From the NCBI RefSeq assembly GCF_000243115.2, contig NZ_CP007035.1, forward strand, positions 1,240,001-1,304,000: a stretch of DNA of 64,000 nucleotides. The letters are read 5' to 3'. The position numbers and the translations under genes are program-made. Of this stretch, positions 45,201 to 53,675 are shown in pieces. The first letter of the stretch is position 1, and the number at the start of each line of letters is the position of its first letter. This DNA comes from Niabella soli DSM 19437. GTDB taxonomy: Bacteria > Bacteroidota > Bacteroidia > Chitinophagales > Chitinophagaceae. A model generated the notes under the pieces. It made no database searches. It saw only the letters and a list, made by a program, of their open reading frames with translations, and was not told where the DNA came from.

Positions 45201-46035
45201 AATGATCCACAATAGTGTTTCTGTCGAAAAAATATCAGAAAAAGAACTGGCTAAATTCTTGTCTGCCAATTCCGATTTTTCAGATAGCGATATAGTGGCT
45301 TATTTTGATTTGTTGGCCTTTCCTGATCGAGAAGATATATTGAAAGCTCCCAAAGGATATGAGTCTTGGGAAGTTTACCCTTGGCGATATAATAGACGTC
45401 TTTCATATTTATTAAAACCCATTATAAAGTACAAATCTGGGGAGCATTTATATTATTTAATAAGTGCAAGACATCTTTTAATGGCTTCCGAAAACTATTT
45501 GTCACTGTTTTTTAAGGGAACCTTAAAAATAAATCGGAAAAATAAGAAATTGCTCGATTTGTTATCTGAAATAAATAATTATAAAGGTAAAAGATTCAGA
45601 GACCAGGTTTTAACCTGGCTTAATAGTAATACAAAGTTGCGAACTTTTTCCTATGAAGTTAAGATTAGCCCAAGTGGTTTCTTTCAGGCAGATTCAGACA
45701 GAGGGGATATTGATATTTTAGCGATTGATGATGAAAAAAAAATTGTTTACTCCATTGAATGCAAGAACACTTCTATGTCAAAAACCGCGTATGATTTTAA
45801 ATCTGAAATAGATAATTACCTAGGCACTCCAAAAAAACAAGGGCTAATAAGCCGCCATTTAAAAAGAGATCAATGGCTACAGGATAATAGGAAACTGGTA
45901 TATGAGAAACTGAAGATTTCCAATTACCAAATAAAATCATTAGTCATTTCAAAAAATATCCTGCCACTGAAATATATGAAGAGAAGTTCAATGCTTATAT
46001 TATCCTTTCATGATTTGAAATTAAAGGGGTTATAG
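42271..46035 (+). CDS. Giant SEC-C protein with C-terminal PD-(D/E)XK nuclease-like domain
   Basis: 1254 residues. Residues 4-22 are a SEC-C zinc knuckle (APCPCGSGKKYKRCC; C9, C11, C20, C21). The long middle (about 30-1090) has no domain I recognise and no P-loop. Near the C-terminus GDIDILAIDD (around residue 1145) and SIECKNTSMS (around 1162) give the D...ExK pattern of a restriction-endonuclease-like fold, with an upstream acidic residue in GKRFRDQVLTWL. The gene is strongly AT-rich, alone on its strand, and lies in a defence-rich mobilizable island. A role as nucleic-acid-cutting defence protein is inference. Confidence 0.7.
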   Translation: MKIGRNAPCPCGSGKKYKRCCLDKNAELAQIPIPNYEFPNLQKSGATYTFIKRYDKIELLKLFSILQLYPQNQGKYIRIEYAISNILKTGITTTIQSDLGTVKEEIISKCKKHYLEDPPEDFFTGNIIFYNGNNTVFNGIAVNGVEIVQTLLDASNNEHLFSSQFRRELSSGVMFLLHILNSVADKLELTYNVYEEIVSDDLYFPDVEQLNIHKEFLKFTKQELELICLKLNIPYSIISEFSCELPLKDLEFDSLDNPLYRAPFVIIENFYYLIVPSAELICLNEFIIRTAQKHNCYEKLVTACTRRIEIETAPRFGRMHWKKVQLDLSDVKHVSGFIAYNDSLYQFDEDKFCHVFLCTPKEDKELIADSSMERNINERFNQVSKKIKSAYPHSKVLLLFMLNKCRVLSQISLGFKKMPNDTVFLSLSSQELKIISSNYKLERLSLWKYAKYYDSAMDKIHFSPYNSHIAKYYWFERNGESFLDPDKEPYNFIVLDLDIEGNQTREALTKIDKRGIKYYLEEGKMLTAPCVRAEQHYPVYISEEYQQGKIKKCLLKYKCPIWVISSRLIDPLSDVYVNGILYWLNDMYPILFKFVNSLGAAPITILIDLEEKFYGKRDLDELGDELPVFQSNVIAEDRVMYLFIPYQILKFIVSPDNSGERMIISYLLDLMGQLIEKLNLGTKLTLTEKENILEKGIPLGNRKMIISVTGDRDITIAQTDLVDVRYIPLSDLSFVLENQLNWLKSSKKIPTTIKTSEEKCKLFNDLVGLHFNIIINELKKYNGEKLLMFLMKKHEAIIQRQSFGKISYPMKVSCLDKFYDVQKEYAEENSKSIEVALSLRVLIEFAACILPQGSKECNDDDIDVLLAHAIELITYGAYSDSIKFGISDPEMGKLPSGRLGISREFENETLRGFRDDYNSQELYSYSDRFSEYFDVKRKATNSRVTGPSMERINKIFQEEWGVGLTTIDTISYGIATRMIHNSVSVEKISEKELAKFLSANSDFSDSDIVAYFDLLAFPDREDILKAPKGYESWEVYPWRYNRRLSYLLKPIIKYKSGEHLYYLISARHLLMASENYLSLFFKGTLKINRKNKKLLDLLSEINNYKGKRFRDQVLTWLNSNTKLRTFSYEVKISPSGFFQADSDRGDIDILAIDDEKKIVYSIECKNTSMSKTAYDFKSEIDNYLGTPKKQGLISRHLKRDQWLQDNRKLVYEKLKISNYQIKSLVISKNILPLKYMKRSSMLILSFHDLKLKGL

Positions 46036-46082
46036 CAATCATTCCAAGATTTTCCATACATATAAAAACAAATGAAATTATC

Positions 46083-46514
46083 TTATTTCCCCACCTTCTC
46101 CAACAACTTCTGCAAAAGCTCCATCTTCTCCTTTTCAGCCTGCAATAAGCGTTCGTATAGTTTCCGGTTTTCGGCAATTTCCTCAGCCCATTTATCTATG
46201 GGATTGAAGGTGCAATGAAAGTTAGCTTGTGAATTTTCTGTAAAAGTGTTAGCTACCGCACTATCATGAAATGTATTGGCAATAATATTCACAGCTTGCT
46301 CTTCATCAAAATTCTTAATCGCTTCTACCGGCACTTTTAATAAATCAGCAATTTGTTTTAGCAAAGGTTCTTCAATTTCTTCCTTTTGCTCCAGCAGCGA
46401 TATTTTACGCTGGTTCCAGTCATCACCTAAATCCAAAGCCAAGGCTTCCTGCTTTATACCCAGCATTTCCCTGAACCGCTTTACATTTCTGCCCTGATGT
46501 ATTGTTTTCTCCAT
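46083..46514 (-). CDS. XRE-type transcriptional regulator with coiled-coil tail
   Basis: 143 residues. The HTH_3 domain fills residues 9-65 (GRNVKRFREMLGIKQEALALDL, KQIADLLKVPVEAIKNF). A linker with repeated VANTF-like units follows, then a C-terminal coiled coil (KLYERLLQAEKEKMELLQKL). This layout is common in Chitinophagaceae/Sphingobacteriia regulators. It converges with the SEC-C gene and is divergent from the 46661-47994 pair, whose promoter it may control. Confidence 0.85.
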   Translation of the reverse strand: MEKTIHQGRNVKRFREMLGIKQEALALDLGDDWNQRKISLLEQKEEIEEPLLKQIADLLKVPVEAIKNFDEEQAVNIIANTFHDSAVANTFTENSQANFHCTFNPIDKWAEEIAENRKLYERLLQAEKEKMELLQKLLEKVGK

Positions 46515-46660
46515 AAGATTTGATTTTTATGCCTTACAGCGTTTTTCAAAGATAAATAAATCGCCCCGCTAAAATACCTCATTTTTCCAATAAATTATCG
46601 CCTTTTCATTTAGGATAGCGGACGTACCGGGTGGAGATTGAGGACATAAATGCAGAAACT

Positions 46661-47107
46661 ATGAAAAAGAAACCCACACCCATGCAAAAACGGCACAAAC
46701 CCAAGCCGGAACTAAAGTGGCAAACCGGAGCCTACGAGCGCTTTGCTGACTTTAACTTCATTCTTCCATATCAATTTTTGCTGCTCTGCCGCCTGATGGA
46801 CGTAACGCCCCAGGAGGCCCTAACCGACTTTATGGATAACCTGTCCTGCGGCAGCTGGAAGCGCGAGGGCCGGGACACAGAGAAAGAACACCTGATTAAC
46901 TATTTTATTGCACACGGCTACGGGCAGGAGCATTATACGGAAGCAGACATCCGGGAAATTTTTAAGGAAATGGATGCCGTTGGCCTGCTATTTCCACGCG
47001 AAAGCAATGGTAAAATGGTAGACCGCTACGCCAAATGGAGGGATAAGCACGAAACCTGGTGGTTTAAAAAATGGTTCCGCAAACCCCGGCATATTAAAAA
47101 CAGTTAA
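46661..47107 (+). CDS. Unknown protein paired with the HEPN fusion
   Basis: 148 residues from ATG 46661 (GTG 46631 adds ten). Lys/Pro-rich start, then ERFADFNFILPYQFLLLCRLMDVTPQEALTDFMDNLSCGSW and a basic Trp-rich end (TWWFKKWFRKPRH). No membrane segment, family not recognised by name. It ends two bases before the HEPN gene, so the pair is one transcription unit facing the XRE gene. It could be a regulator or antitoxin-like partner. Confidence 0.6.
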   Translation: MKKKPTPMQKRHKPKPELKWQTGAYERFADFNFILPYQFLLLCRLMDVTPQEALTDFMDNLSCGSWKREGRDTEKEHLINYFIAHGYGQEHYTEADIREIFKEMDAVGLLFPRESNGKMVDRYAKWRDKHETWWFKKWFRKPRHIKNS

Positions 47108-47109
47108 CC

Positions 47110-47994
47110 ATGAAAGAAGAAACCGTTGCTAACCATAAGGCGCTTTATCTGACCGAAGAAGATAAAGCCATAGCCACAAAGGTGGTGGCCACTATTACCA
47201 AAATTGTACAGGTGGACACCATCTTTGTTTTAGGTAAAAAAGAAGATACCGCTCACAATATATTTATAGAACCTTGTGCTGCCGGGGCGCACACCTCGGC
47301 TTTTTGGCTGCTGGTATTGATTACTGGCGATGATAAGCGGCATAAAATGTACCAGGATGAAATTGAGCAAAAGTGTAACCACTTCCATGCTGTTAGCAGC
47401 ATTGTAATACAAACAAGTACTTTTGTACATTGGCTAAGTGCAAAGGATTCTTTTGGGTTAACTGTTTTATTAAACGCCCCGTTTATTTATAACACCAACC
47501 CGGAACTTGAAGAATGGAGCAAGGATATTATTGCGGAAAGCATTCCGGAAAAGATTAAATCGGGTTTCCCAAAATGTTTTAACCTTTTTAATGAATACAT
47601 TGCCGGGGCAGAGCTTTTTACCGTTCGTAAACAGTATAAGCTGGCGCTTTTCATGTATCACCAAGCTACAGAGCTGCTACTGACGGCCTTTATTAAATCC
47701 CAAACCGGGCTGGAGCTGCATATTCATAACATCAACCACCTTAATCAATACTTTGGCTTTTTAGCCCCTGGCATTGCAGCAGATTTTTGCGGAGCAACAC
47801 AAAAGGAACAAGAAGCATTCCGGCTGCTTCAAAAGTCCTATTGCTCGGCAAGGTATGATGCAGATTTTGAGGTTGGATATGCACAGCTGGAAATCGTGAG
47901 GCAGAAAGTGAGTCGGGCGATACAAAAATTAAAAGAGATTGGCTCTCTTATATTTAAAGAGGCAGGTCGCTTTCCGCGGCTAAATATAGTTTAA
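47110..47994 (+). CDS. HEPN-domain protein with degenerate nucleotidyltransferase-like N-terminus
   Basis: 294 residues. The C-terminal part (about 165-285) has the HEPN pattern FTVRKQYKLALFMYHQATELLLTAFI and KSYCSARYDADF. The N-terminal 150 residues have the strand order of a nucleotidyltransferase (VDTIFVLGKK, FWLLVLITGDD, SFGLTVLLNAP), but the metal-binding acids are not at the expected places. Fused MNT-HEPN proteins relate to type VII toxin-antitoxin pairs and RNA-targeting defence. The activity of this one is unknown. Confidence 0.72.
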   Translation: MKEETVANHKALYLTEEDKAIATKVVATITKIVQVDTIFVLGKKEDTAHNIFIEPCAAGAHTSAFWLLVLITGDDKRHKMYQDEIEQKCNHFHAVSSIVIQTSTFVHWLSAKDSFGLTVLLNAPFIYNTNPELEEWSKDIIAESIPEKIKSGFPKCFNLFNEYIAGAELFTVRKQYKLALFMYHQATELLLTAFIKSQTGLELHIHNINHLNQYFGFLAPGIAADFCGATQKEQEAFRLLQKSYCSARYDADFEVGYAQLEIVRQKVSRAIQKLKEIGSLIFKEAGRFPRLNIV

Positions 47995-48127
47995 AATGGA
48001 TGATTTTACGATTATTGCGCCCTTATATCGTGCTGTTACAATCAAATTTTGCCGTAAACAAAAATTTGTTTTATCCAAAAGAGAATTTTAAGTAGCTTTT
48101 CAAAGCAGTTTGTTTAACTAAAATCAA

Positions 48128-48745
48128 ATGTTTAATCCCGAGGCACTAATTCAATATGGCGGGTTACTACTTGTTTGCCTGGCAATTTATGGGCAGGTAG
48201 GCCTTTTTTTCTGTTTCTTTCTTCCAAGTGGAGGGCTTCTTTTTATGGCAGGCGTATTGATTGCTACCAATGTGCTGGACCATAGCTTTTTTACGCTGTG
48301 CAGCTTAGGAATTTTAGCTTCACTAATGGGAAATATTACGGGTTATATTGTCGGTTATAAGACAGGGACTATTTTATATCGTAGGGAAGATTCAGCTTTT
48401 TTTAAAAAGCAGTATTTAACAAAAGCGGAAAACTTTTATAAAAGATATGGCGGCATGGCATTGATTGTTGGTGCATTTCTTCCTTTGATTCGCACTTTCA
48501 CTCCCATTGTTGGGGGCATCATCCAACAAAAATTCAGCCGTTTTTTGTTATTTGCCTTTATTGGTTCTGTAGGATGGATACTTTGTTTTTCAATTGCCGG
48601 TTATGTAATAGGAGCCATGCCCTTTTTACGCCCTTACCTTAATTATGTAGTGATGGCAATTATTGTGCTGGTTACGGTGCCTGTTGTAATTAAAATTATA
48701 CGAAGATTCAAAAAGGAAAAACAATCTCCTGATGCAGGTATTTAA
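48128..48745 (+). CDS. DedA family membrane protein
   Basis: 205 residues with about five membrane segments. It has the DedA pattern GQVGLFFCFFLPSGGLLFMAGVL near the start and KRYGGMALIVGAFLPLIRTFTPIVGG in the middle, including the conserved Arg/Pro-rich re-entrant region. DedA/SNARE-associated proteins translocate or recycle lipid carriers such as undecaprenyl phosphate. It stands alone and probably belongs to the chromosome rather than to the island. Confidence 0.88.
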   Translation: MFNPEALIQYGGLLLVCLAIYGQVGLFFCFFLPSGGLLFMAGVLIATNVLDHSFFTLCSLGILASLMGNITGYIVGYKTGTILYRREDSAFFKKQYLTKAENFYKRYGGMALIVGAFLPLIRTFTPIVGGIIQQKFSRFLLFAFIGSVGWILCFSIAGYVIGAMPFLRPYLNYVVMAIIVLVTVPVVIKIIRRFKKEKQSPDAGI

Positions 48746-49270
48746 TCTTCTTTTTGTAAAGGGAACCATATTGAAGCAACTCCATCTGATATCTTCTAAA
48801 TTTATACCTGATTTCCTTTTTTGAGTCCAGGTAATCCGGCAATATATTTTTTTTGTTGTAGTATGTTATTAATAGTGTATCTTCAGCAACGCAATAGCAC
48901 ATAAAGTAATTTAAATTTTCTACGGTTCTTATTTCTCTGACTTTTTGTATTCCTGTCTCTTTCCGCTTTCATTCACGCAGTTTAACCAAAATCAATCATA
49001 AATAACGGTTGGGTTTCAATAGGGAAGCCTGATAACAGAATTGGGGGAGTTGGGTATTTCTTCAGTCCTCCGAGTGTTTTGATCACTATTTGAATTTGAT
49101 ACCATGTATTTTTAAAAGACAGCACCGGGCTCACATGCAGTTTAGCTGGATGAATGAAGCCCATATTATCAGGCATAATCGTTGAACAATAATTATGCAC
49201 TTATAAACCATTGATCATTATAAACAAACCTGTTACGTCACAAACCTTCCCGATAAATATATTTACTTAT
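48746..49270. other. Intergenic region without a supported gene
   Basis: 525 AT-rich bases after dedA. Two short minus-strand frames exist (48708-48902 and 48982-49200), but neither has a credible start context nor recognisable features. The last 70 bases hold the leader of the gene at 49271. Confidence 0.45.
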
Positions 49271-49519
49271 ATGACATCCGAACAAATAGGCAGCGTCATA
49301 AAAAAACAAAACCGACCCGTATTCGAGATCTGGTTTAAAAGTCGTTCTTCAATTAAAGGGCTATTTATACAAACAACAGACTATAATGAATTAAAGCTGA
49401 AAAATTTTTGGCGGATTGTAGATGAAAGCAGGATTGCTGAATATGACAAGACCGGAAATAAAGATCTGGCCCGCGTTTTTTATGGAGATGGATTTACAAA
49501 GCTGGAGATTACCGGCTAA
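49271..49519 (+). CDS. Small conserved-type protein, unknown
   Basis: 82 residues from ATG 49271; the frame extends to 49211, but the extra residues look non-coding. The pattern TSEQIGSVIKKQNRPVFEIWFKSR, ... KNFWRIVDESRIAEYDKTGNKDLARVFYGDGFTKL resembles short single-domain proteins common in Chitinophagaceae that I know only as hypothetical. It is soluble, perhaps beta-rich. Confidence 0.65.
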   Translation: MTSEQIGSVIKKQNRPVFEIWFKSRSSIKGLFIQTTDYNELKLKNFWRIVDESRIAEYDKTGNKDLARVFYGDGFTKLEITG

Positions 49520-49528
49520 TGGCGCCTT

Positions 49529-49828
49529 CTAAAGGCTACCGGCTTTTCTTTTAAACTCCAACAGGCAATACGTAATATGCTCAGTAAGCGATTGCTGTAA
49601 CTGTAATATGTCGTTTCGTTTATAAGTGCGTATCAAATCTTTGGCCTCCAGGCCCAATTGGTATTGCAGCCGGCGCTCGTATCTTCCACACAACTGTTGA
49701 AATACATTTTCGTCTGTTTGACGGTCTAATTTCCCAGCCTGCTCTTTAAAATCGTGGTAAAGCTCTTCAAACAATCGAAACGCAGTTTTCCGGAAGCTGG
49801 TTATTATTAAAACAGGATCTTGTTCCAT
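49529..49828 (-). CDS. Unknown helical protein
   Basis: 99 residues from ATG 49828; the frame is open to ATG 50002, which would add 58 residues of unclear coding quality. Charged and helical (FRLFEELYHDFKEQAG, YERRLQYQLGLEAKDLIRTY). It is not recognised. It converges with the gene at 49271. Confidence 0.45.
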   Translation of the reverse strand: MEQDPVLIITSFRKTAFRLFEELYHDFKEQAGKLDRQTDENVFQQLCGRYERRLQYQLGLEAKDLIRTYKRNDILQLQQSLTEHITYCLLEFKRKAGSL

Positions 49829-50233
49829 GTTGTTTCGTTCTGCGGTTAATAAACATAATAGCAAACTGACATCCATACCAACGCTTACCGGCACCAAAAC
49901 GGACTGTGCCCTGTTGGAGATTTTAAGCCTGTTATTCAGTCCCGTATCCCGGGAAAAAAGCTGCCGAGCTAATCCCCTGGCTTTTCCTGTAATGATACCC
50001 AAAAATCCCTAAAAAAGTAGAACAGGTCATGGAAGTAATTTACAGTTCCTGAATATACCGCTTTTTTAGAGCAAACTCGTTAATATATTGCTGAGCTTTT
50101 TTAGCGTGTTTACTCTTTATACGAACAGTTCTCAAAGAGCGGCCCCAAAATTGTTAACTAATTTGGCTAAACAACCTGTTTTATAACCCGGTGCCATACA
50201 ATTCATAAAAAAAATCGTCCCTATTCCTTAAAT

Positions 50234-50398
50234 CTATTGTTTGCCTTTTATACACTTGATATAAATAACCAGGTTTTTGCGCTGCCCAGCCAGGTGCAGG
50301 GTAACATAATTACCATTTATTTCTAACACGGTATATTGTCTTTTAGAATCGAACGGAGACTGCAGTGTAACTGTGTCTCCGATTTTTACATTTTCCAT
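50234..50398 (-). CDS. Small KOW/SH3-like protein, unknown
   Basis: 54 residues from ATG 50398. The short beta-rich sequence ENVKIGDTVTLQSPFDSKRQYTVLEINGNYVTL looks like a single SH3-like barrel. It lies 100 bases downstream of the DEAD-box helicase on the same strand and could be co-transcribed with it. The gap 50003-50233 before it has no gene. Confidence 0.45.
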   Translation of the reverse strand: MENVKIGDTVTLQSPFDSKRQYTVLEINGNYVTLHLAGQRKNLVIYIKCIKGKQ

Positions 50399-50498
50399 TA
50401 ATACATTTTTATGCCACTGTATTTTATGATGCAGGCTTATCTCCGGAAAGCTTTCACCTAAAATATGGTTAGGAGCTCTGGCACTACTGCATTGTTGA

Positions 50499-51734
50499 TT
50501 AAATATGCTGCATAAACGACCGGCCCTTTCTTTTAGCCGGGCGGTTTGTTCGGCGCGGTATCTGCAACGAATCCGCTGCTTTAAAATCATCTCCGTGCAT
50601 CAAGGGTACATCAAAAGCATGCCCCTTTATAACCGGTATGGTTTTACGGATCAGTTTTTGAATATCGCGTAAATACAATTTCTCCTCATAATCGCAAAAA
50701 GAAATGGCAATGCCTTCTGCGCCTGCTCTTCCCGTACGCCCGATACGATGTACATAGGTTTCCGGTTCATTTGGCAGCTCATAGTTGATCACATGTCCCA
50801 TGTGGTCTACATCAATCCCCCTGGCTGCAATATCCGTGGCCACTAACACTTTTATTGCCCCTTTTTTAAAATTCAGTAGCGCCGTTTGCCTTGCAGACTG
50901 CGATTTGTTTCCGTGTATGGCAGCAGCTTTTATACCCGCACCAGTAAGATTTTGGGTGATCTTATCGGCTCCATGTTTTGTTCTCGCAAATACCAGCACT
51001 GTCTGAATGCGCTCATCTTTCAGTAACTGCAACAACAACGAAGGCTTAAACCGCTTTTCTGTGTAATACAACGATTGTTGTATACGGTCAACTGTTGTTG
51101 CCGGTGGCGTTACTGTTATTTTTATTGGCTGGCTTAACAGCGTACCGGCTAATTGTTGAATTTCCGTAGGCATGGTTGCAGAAAACAGGATTGTTTGTCT
51201 TTGCAAAGGTAATCTGGACAGGATCTTTCGCACATCATTCACAAAGCCCATATCCAGCATACGGTCAGCCTCATCCAGTACCAGGTATTGAATATTGCTT
51301 AAAGAAAGGCAGCCCTGGTTAAGTAAATCCAGCAAACGGCCGGGAGTTGCAATAAGAACATCAGCCTTTTGCCGCAATGCTTTCACCTGGTTATATTGAG
51401 ATACGCCTCCAAAAACTGCCAGGTGTTTTAACGAAAGGTACTTTCCGTAAACACCAAAACTTTCCGCCACCTGTAGCGCCAGCTCCCGCGTAGGTACTAA
51501 AATTAAAGCCCGGCAATTATTTTGCTTTGTTGCTCCCTGCAGGTGCAACAGTTGCAACAGCGGAAGGGCAAAAGAGGCCGTTTTGCCGGTGCCGGTTTGA
51601 GCACAGGCAAGCACATCTCTGTTTTGCAAAATTACCGGGATGGATTGTTCCTGTACAGGAGTGGGTGTAGTATAGCATGTGTCGCTTAGCGCTTTTAGCA
51701 AAGGCGCAATGAGCTGTAAATTGTTAAATGACAA
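50499..51734 (-). CDS. DEAD-box RNA helicase, RhlE-like
   Basis: 411 residues from TTG 51734, which gives the usual start SFNNLQLIAPLLKAL; ATG 51779 would add a hydrophobic stretch not expected in this family. Q motif (PTPVQEQSIP), motif I AQTGTGKT, Ia PTRELAL, II DEADRMLDMGF, III SAT, V ATDIAARGIDV and VI HRIGRTGRAG are all intact. A short basic tail follows (RRTNRPAKRKGRS). RhlE-type helicases act in ribosome assembly and RNA decay and are often cold-induced. Confidence 0.93.
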   Translation of the reverse strand: MSFNNLQLIAPLLKALSDTCYTTPTPVQEQSIPVILQNRDVLACAQTGTGKTASFALPLLQLLHLQGATKQNNCRALILVPTRELALQVAESFGVYGKYLSLKHLAVFGGVSQYNQVKALRQKADVLIATPGRLLDLLNQGCLSLSNIQYLVLDEADRMLDMGFVNDVRKILSRLPLQRQTILFSATMPTEIQQLAGTLLSQPIKITVTPPATTVDRIQQSLYYTEKRFKPSLLLQLLKDERIQTVLVFARTKHGADKITQNLTGAGIKAAAIHGNKSQSARQTALLNFKKGAIKVLVATDIAARGIDVDHMGHVINYELPNEPETYVHRIGRTGRAGAEGIAISFCDYEEKLYLRDIQKLIRKTIPVIKGHAFDVPLMHGDDFKAADSLQIPRRTNRPAKRKGRSFMQHI

Positions 51735-52479
51735 AATTAAGTAAATTAAAAAATGATAAAATAGGGCAAGGCTATTCACAAACAGTGCGAAGGCGATGCC
51801 TGTCTTACGTTAAGCAATCACTATATTTGAATGGAGGAAGGAAGACAAATCCAGTGTAGGATAACATACAAAGAACCGAAGGTAGTTCATTCAACCGGTA
51901 TTGATCATTATATTTTCACAGCGGTGACGTTTCGTGCTTTTTCTGAAAAATAGAAATCATTCATTACCGGTGGGTTTTGGCTTTGTTTATAATCAATGTT
52001 TTATATAAACCCTGGTAGTCTATAAAAGCAAATCAAAGTCAGGTGCTTGATGAAAATTTCATCTTAAAAAAGGCCTGCATCCATCTCAGCCATTAGAGGT
52101 CAGCCAATTATCGAATACCGGCCGCAGCAAACAGGGTAATAAATACGTTGCCTTATTAACCTATTGCAAATAATCAGAACTATTACAATCCCGATAATGG
52201 CGATTCTTTAACACCGGCAGAGCCAGTAAATATTAATAATGCCGGTTTAAATAAGTATCTTACGAAAATATTTAACTACATATTTAAAATGTCTGCCTGA
52301 AACGGAGCACAATTATTATTCTCCACACAACACAATGTGCGAAATTCAAACCAGCTGCTAAAGTCTTCCATCAACGGCGAACAATAATAGAATATACGGA
52401 TAAATCCGATGTGAGAGAGCTTTTCGAATCAAAGGTTACTCCAATACATCGGGCGTCTAAAAACAATAAAAATTTACGA
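51735..52479. other. Intergenic region without a supported gene
   Basis: About 745 bases between the helicase and the desaturase, divergent. No reading frame of quality on either strand. The AT-rich stretch at 52200-52300 probably carries the desaturase promoter, but no clear TANNTTTG element was assigned. Confidence 0.5.
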
Positions 52480-53532
52480 ATGAAAATTTTATCCGCCTTA
52501 ACGGATCCCGTTTATACAACTAAAGCCCATTTTAGCCGTTACGAAAATTTCTGGCTCCGCTTTATGAATGACAAACGGGATCTTCCCTTTATGTATCTGC
52601 TTACTCGGATCCATATTTTCATATTGCCGGTTGCACTGCTGCTTTTTACCCCCCTGTTAAAAGGATGGGCATGGTGGCTGGTGGGGCTTATCTATTTTTA
52701 CTTTTCTCAGTTTTATTTTAAGGGCCGCTTCGGGTTAATGTTCCATTGCCTGTGCCACAGGAAAATGTTCAAGCCCGGTCATCAGCAAAAAATTCATGGA
52801 TACATCAGCTGGATTATTTGCCCGCTGTTTGGACATACTCCCGAAAGTTATTTCAGCCACCACATGGGAATGCATCATGTTGAAAACAATAACGAAGAAG
52901 ACTCCAGCAGTACGATGCACTACCAAAGGGATAGTTTCAAAAGCTTTTTATCCTATTTTTTTAACTTTCTGTTTTTGGGAGTGATGCAAACCTTTCAGTA
53001 TTTATATAGCCGCAAAAGGAAGAAATTGTACACTCGGTTAACCGTTGGAGAATGGTCATACATCATTTTTTGTATTGTGCTCTGCTTTGTCAATTTGAAG
53101 GCCACATTAATGGTATGTGTTTTTCCGTTGCTGTTTGCCCGGTTTGTAATGATGCTGGGGAACTGGGCACAACATTCGTTTATAGACGGCAGCAATCCTG
53201 AAAACATCTATACAAATTCAATTAACTGTATTAATACGCCCTATAATCACACATGCTGGAATGATGGGTACCATATCATACATCACTTGCGGCCGGGTAT
53301 GCATTATACAGACATGCCGCAGGAGTTTTTAAAGCGGCAGGATGAGTTTGCACGGCAGAAAGCCATTGTATTTGATGGCATCCATTATCTTCATGTTTTT
53401 TATTATTTAATGACCCGGCAATATAATAAACTGGCCAGTAATCTGGTTAACATCAATAATACATTTGAAACCAGGGAACAGGCTATTTGCCTGATGAGGG
53501 AACGCACACAAAGGATCCCGGGTAAATCCTGA
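52480..53532 (+). CDS. Fatty acid desaturase (membrane di-iron)
   Basis: 350 residues from ATG 52480; GTG 52411 would add 23. Three His boxes typical of membrane desaturases are visible: HCLCHRK, HHMGMHHVE and HIIHHLRPGMH, with four membrane helices around them. It should insert double bonds in acyl chains or hydroxylate a lipid, using di-iron and electron donors not encoded here. It belongs to a different subgroup from the acyl-CoA desaturase-like gene at 54853. Confidence 0.88.
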   Translation: MKILSALTDPVYTTKAHFSRYENFWLRFMNDKRDLPFMYLLTRIHIFILPVALLLFTPLLKGWAWWLVGLIYFYFSQFYFKGRFGLMFHCLCHRKMFKPGHQQKIHGYISWIICPLFGHTPESYFSHHMGMHHVENNNEEDSSSTMHYQRDSFKSFLSYFFNFLFLGVMQTFQYLYSRKRKKLYTRLTVGEWSYIIFCIVLCFVNLKATLMVCVFPLLFARFVMMLGNWAQHSFIDGSNPENIYTNSINCINTPYNHTCWNDGYHIIHHLRPGMHYTDMPQEFLKRQDEFARQKAIVFDGIHYLHVFYYLMTRQYNKLASNLVNINNTFETREQAICLMRERTQRIPGKS

Positions 53533-53675
53533 TTCATGCCATTGATCTTTTCCTCAAAATGAGTCTTTTGATAACATGCCTCACAATCAGGCCCGGATAA
53601 CAACTCTGTAAAGTGTGAGTGTGCGTACATGATGAAACCGGCCGGGGAGGAATTCTAGCCAGGTAAAGCGTAGCA

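Noticed and set aside
48708-49200. Minus-strand frames of 64 and 72 codons after dedA
   Set aside because: No credible start context, one overlaps the dedA 3' end, and neither shows a domain or a partner gene.
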